A stretch of 64,000 bases of DNA. It comes from Halorarius halobius (GTDB lineage: Archaea > Halobacteriota > Halobacteria > Halobacteriales > Haloarculaceae). Positions 61,880 to 64,000 of this stretch are shown piece after piece. Location of the stretch: NCBI RefSeq assembly GCF_024298865.1, contig NZ_CP101161.1, forward strand, positions 1-64,000, read 5' to 3'. Positions within the stretch are counted from its first letter, which is position 1; each line of letters begins with the position of its first letter. Both the position numbers and the translations under genes were made by a program. Under the pieces are notes generated by a model, which did not search any database, was not told the origin of the DNA, and saw only the letters and a program-made list of their open reading frames with translations.

Positions 61880-62605
61880 TCAGCCGTCGCCCCACGGCCA
61901 CCACAGCAGGACGACCGCCGAGAGATACGCCGCTGTCGACACGTCCAGCGAGAAGCCGCCGAGAGCGGCGGCCGCACCCACGCCGGCGCCGGAGACGAGC
62001 GACGCGACCAGCGGGAACGAGCAACTGATGCAGGAGGCGAGACCGAGCAGGCCCGCACTCGACGCGAGCGACGCCGACGCGAGCCGCGCGTACAGCAGGT
62101 ACGCCAGCGCGACGTAGCCGATGACCCGGTAGGGGACGAAGTAGACGTGGGCGCTCCCGGCGACGTACGCGACGCGTGGCCCCCACCCCGGAACGGACAG
62201 CGACACCAGCCAGCCGTCGGGGACGTAGCCGTGCGAGTGGGCGTGGCCGAGATGCGGCAGGCCGACGAGACCGGTGACGACCGCCAGCAGGAGCAGGTAG
62301 CCGCCGGCGACCCCGGCCGCGAGCATCCGGCGCCGGTCGCGGTCCGAGAGGTCGCGGCCGACGCTCAGGAACCGGGCGAGCGCAGTCGAGAACGCCGCGT
62401 CGCCCGGCGGTGAGTCGGCCCGGGCGACGGCGTAGAGACCGACGTTTATCCACAGGAACGGGTAGACGAGGTAGCGCGGTTCCGCGACGTGCCCGACCGT
62501 CAGCAGGTAGGTGGCGACGGCCACCGTTTCGGCGGCCAGCAGGCCGGCCCACAGCGGCCAGTCGGCCGGCGGGTCGAGGGCGCGTGCGACCCGGGCGGTG
62601 CTCAT
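61880..62605 (-). CDS. Polytopic membrane protein with CxxC motif (DUF7546-like)
   Basis: 241 residues, about six to seven membrane helices. A His-rich loop (GHAHSHG) lies midway, and ASCISCSFPLVASLVSG marks a Cys-x2-Cys pair at the start of a C-terminal helix. This is similar in position to the SGCASCG of the membrane protein at 18851-19381. A copper or heme delivery role to the neighbouring oxidase is an inference from His/Cys content and context. It overlaps the upstream 141-residue gene's stop by 4 bp (ATGA). Confidence 0.65.
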   Translation of the reverse strand: MSTARVARALDPPADWPLWAGLLAAETVAVATYLLTVGHVAEPRYLVYPFLWINVGLYAVARADSPPGDAAFSTALARFLSVGRDLSDRDRRRMLAAGVAGGYLLLLAVVTGLVGLPHLGHAHSHGYVPDGWLVSLSVPGWGPRVAYVAGSAHVYFVPYRVIGYVALAYLLYARLASASLASSAGLLGLASCISCSFPLVASLVSGAGVGAAAALGGFSLDVSTAAYLSAVVLLWWPWGDG

Positions 62606-63027
62606 ACCACGAGTTTCGCGGCGATGGCGAGCACGATAGCCAGTCCGACCAGCATCGCGCCCTCAGCGACGCCCCAGGCGGCGGGCCGGCCCCGCGACCG
62701 GGCCGAACTGTAGACGCCGACGAACAGGTAGCCGGCGATGACGACGCCGCCCAGCGCGGCCATGGCGACGCCGACCATCCCAGCGCCGGGCACCTGCATC
62801 CCGCTGACCCAGACGACCGCCGCGCCCCCGAACGCGAACACCAGCAGGAGGAACGTCACGCCCCACACCGCCGGACTCGACTTCAGGGCGTCGAGGCGGT
62901 CGAGCAGTCCGGCCCCGTCGGTCGGGGCGTACGACTCCCAGTGTCGGAACCGCAACACTGCGCCGACGACCGCCAGCACGAACGCGGTCATCAGCACCGC
63001 CGTCGCCGTGTACGCGAGGTCTGCCAT
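62602..63027 (-). CDS. Four-helix membrane protein (DUF7541-like)
   Basis: 141 residues, four hydrophobic helices with short charged loops (RFRHWESYAPTDGAGLLDRLDAL). No Cys, and few His. Its stop overlaps the next gene's ATG, so the two are co-translated. Likely part of the same oxidase-associated locus, but its function is unknown; the DUF number is from memory. Confidence 0.6.
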   Translation of the reverse strand: MADLAYTATAVLMTAFVLAVVGAVLRFRHWESYAPTDGAGLLDRLDALKSSPAVWGVTFLLLVFAFGGAAVVWVSGMQVPGAGMVGVAMAALGGVVIAGYLFVGVYSSARSRGRPAAWGVAEGAMLVGLAIVLAIAAKLVV

Positions 63028-63094
63028 GGTGTACCGTGACTACCGGTGACAAACCCCGCGAGCTAATAAATCCTCGCCGTCGCGCGGTCGCGGC

Positions 63095-63889
63095 TCAGGC
63101 CTCGACGGTCAGCCCGGCCCGTTCGAGCGCCGCTTCAGCGGTGGCGTCGTCGTGGACGACAGCCGCGACGGCCCGCGTAATCGCCTCGGGGTCGTCGTGC
63201 TGGAAGATGGACCGCCCCATCGAGACGCCTGCGGCGCCGCCGTCCATCGCGCCCCGAACCATCTCGGCCGTCTCGCGGTCGGTCCCCTTCGACCCGCCCG
63301 CGATGACGACCGGGAGACGCGTCGATTCGACGACGTGCTGGAACGAGTCGCCGTCGCCCGAGTAGCCCGTCTTGACGACGTCCGCGCCGAGTTCTTCCGC
63401 GAGGCGGACGGCGTGACCCAGCGCCTCCGGGTCGGACTCGTCGACGCCCGGCCCGCGGGCGTACGCCATGGCGAGGACGGGCATCCCGAGGCGGGCGGCG
63501 GCGTCGGTCAGCTCCGCGAGTTCGGCTATCTGGTCGGGTTCGTACTCGGAGCCGACGTTGATGTGGAAGGAGACGGCGTCGGCGCCCGCGCGGACCGCCT
63601 CCTCGACGGTGCCGGTCAGCCGCTTGTCCTGCTCGTCGGGGCCGATGGTCGTCGAGGCGTTCAGGTGGACGACGTACCCCTTGCCGTTCTTGTTGGGGTG
63701 GACGCGGGGCGCGATGCCCTTCTGGGTGAGGACGGCGTCGGCGCCGCCGCGGGTGACCGCGTCGATGGTGCCCTCGATGTCCTTCAGGCCCGCCACCGCG
63801 CCCATCGTGATGCCGTGGTCCATGGGGACGATGACGTACCGTCCGCCTGTGGCGATGCGTTCGAGTCGTGCTGTGAGGCCGGCGGTCAT
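63095..63889 (-). CDS. 2-Amino-3,7-dideoxy-D-threo-hept-6-ulosonate synthase (class I aldolase-type)
   Basis: 264 residues, archaeal class I fructose-bisphosphate aldolase-like fold. It has the hallmark RYVIVPMDHGITMG at the N-terminus, the Schiff-base-region lysine in DVVKTGYSGDG and phosphate binding by VIAGGSKG and GVSMGRSIF. It catalyses the first step of the archaeal shikimate route (no DAHP); some paralogues are true aldolases. The ATG at 63889 is used; a GTG six codons upstream is possible. The downstream product is handled by aroB' at 55298. Confidence 0.88.
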   Translation of the reverse strand: MTAGLTARLERIATGGRYVIVPMDHGITMGAVAGLKDIEGTIDAVTRGGADAVLTQKGIAPRVHPNKNGKGYVVHLNASTTIGPDEQDKRLTGTVEEAVRAGADAVSFHINVGSEYEPDQIAELAELTDAAARLGMPVLAMAYARGPGVDESDPEALGHAVRLAEELGADVVKTGYSGDGDSFQHVVESTRLPVVIAGGSKGTDRETAEMVRGAMDGGAAGVSMGRSIFQHDDPEAITRAVAAVVHDDATAEAALERAGLTVEA

Positions 63890-63913
63890 TGTGGTATCCT
63901 GTGGCACGTCCGT

Positions 63914-64000
63914 TCAAGTCCGTTCCGGTCCCGGCGTGCGTTGCGCCGCGCCGGCGACCGCGCCCTCCTTGAGTTCGCGGGCCTTCGCTTCGAGGCGGTC
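63914..64000 (-). CDS. C-terminus of a gene cut by the window edge, probably tryptophan synthase alpha
   Basis: The last 28 codons of a minus-strand gene are visible, starting DRLEAKARELKEGAV and ending with TGA at 63914-63916. The end is 25 bp before the ADH synthase start. Haloarchaeal trpA often precedes this gene, and the helix DRLEAKARELK fits the end of TrpA, but the fragment is too short to be sure. Confidence 0.5.
   Translation of the reverse strand, partial: DRLEAKARELKEGAVAGAAQRTPGPERT

Overview
The window is chromosomal DNA from a halophilic archaeon (class Halobacteria). GC content is very high, the predicted proteins are strongly acidic, and many genes have a TATA-like box about 26-30 bp before the start codon, as expected for leaderless transcripts. 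The protein set is typical of the group: a PAN ATPase, the archaeal shikimate route, ferredoxin-dependent 2-oxoacid oxidoreductase, Tat-exported surface proteins and a fused CoxA/CoxC oxidase. From memory, the right-hand gene order (orphan DNA methylase, aroD, aroB', archaeal aldolase, probable trpA) resembles Haloferax volcanii. Coding density is high, no gap reaches 300 bp, and no rRNA, tRNA, CRISPR array, integrase or transposase was seen.

Layout. 1-8.7 kb: the proteasomal ATPase PAN, a large cell-surface lipoprotein with two HEXXH motifs, a bactofilin-like beta-helix protein, an archaeal YchF/OBG GTPase, a methyltransferase and an unusual UbiA prenyltransferase-lycopene cyclase fusion. 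8.8-18.8 kb: aminotransferase, TauE/SafE permease with DsrE, geranylgeranyl reductase (archaeal lipid saturation), KorAB 2-oxoacid:ferredoxin oxidoreductase, a flavin reductase, nitronate monooxygenase and Nudix hydrolase. 18.8-24.8 kb: a DsbA-like exported thioredoxin overlapping a CxxC membrane protein, methylmalonyl-CoA epimerase and mutase, an Lrp regulator, a DMT transporter and a GNAT enzyme. The Lrp and GNAT genes both have their 3' ends, stop codon included, copied in tandem. 24.9-28.9 kb: acetyl-CoA synthetase, an MFS carrier and a truncated AMP-binding protein.

29-40 kb: the Hsp70 system (dnaJ, then dnaK and grpE) interrupted by a 605-residue Rieske-domain fusion, a universal stress protein, a VIT1 metal transporter and a Tat-exported beta-propeller-like protein, followed by two winged-helix proteins. 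40-45.9 kb: XPB helicase with its nuclease partner Bax1, a split RNA m5C methyltransferase pair and a PAC2-type chaperone. 46-57.7 kb: a Tat-exported GH15 enzyme, an aldo-keto reductase, an orphan N4-cytosine-type DNA methylase, aroD, a giant beta-helix/K+-channel fusion, aroB' and a HAD phosphatase. 57.8-63.0 kb: an aa3-type terminal oxidase operon (coxB, coxAC fusion, subunit IV) flanked by small membrane and lipoproteins. 63.1-64 kb: the first enzyme of the archaeal shikimate route and the tail of a probable trpA.

Functional themes are aerobic respiration, propionate/acetate and 2-oxoacid metabolism, proteostasis (PAN, PAC2, DnaKJ-GrpE), archaeal aromatic amino acid synthesis and isoprenoid lipid/carotenoid chemistry. 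The least explained items are the two stop-codon-bearing 3' tandem arrays, the Rieske fusion, the beta-helix channel, the prenyltransferase-cyclase fusion and the CxxC membrane proteins next to DsbA and the oxidase.
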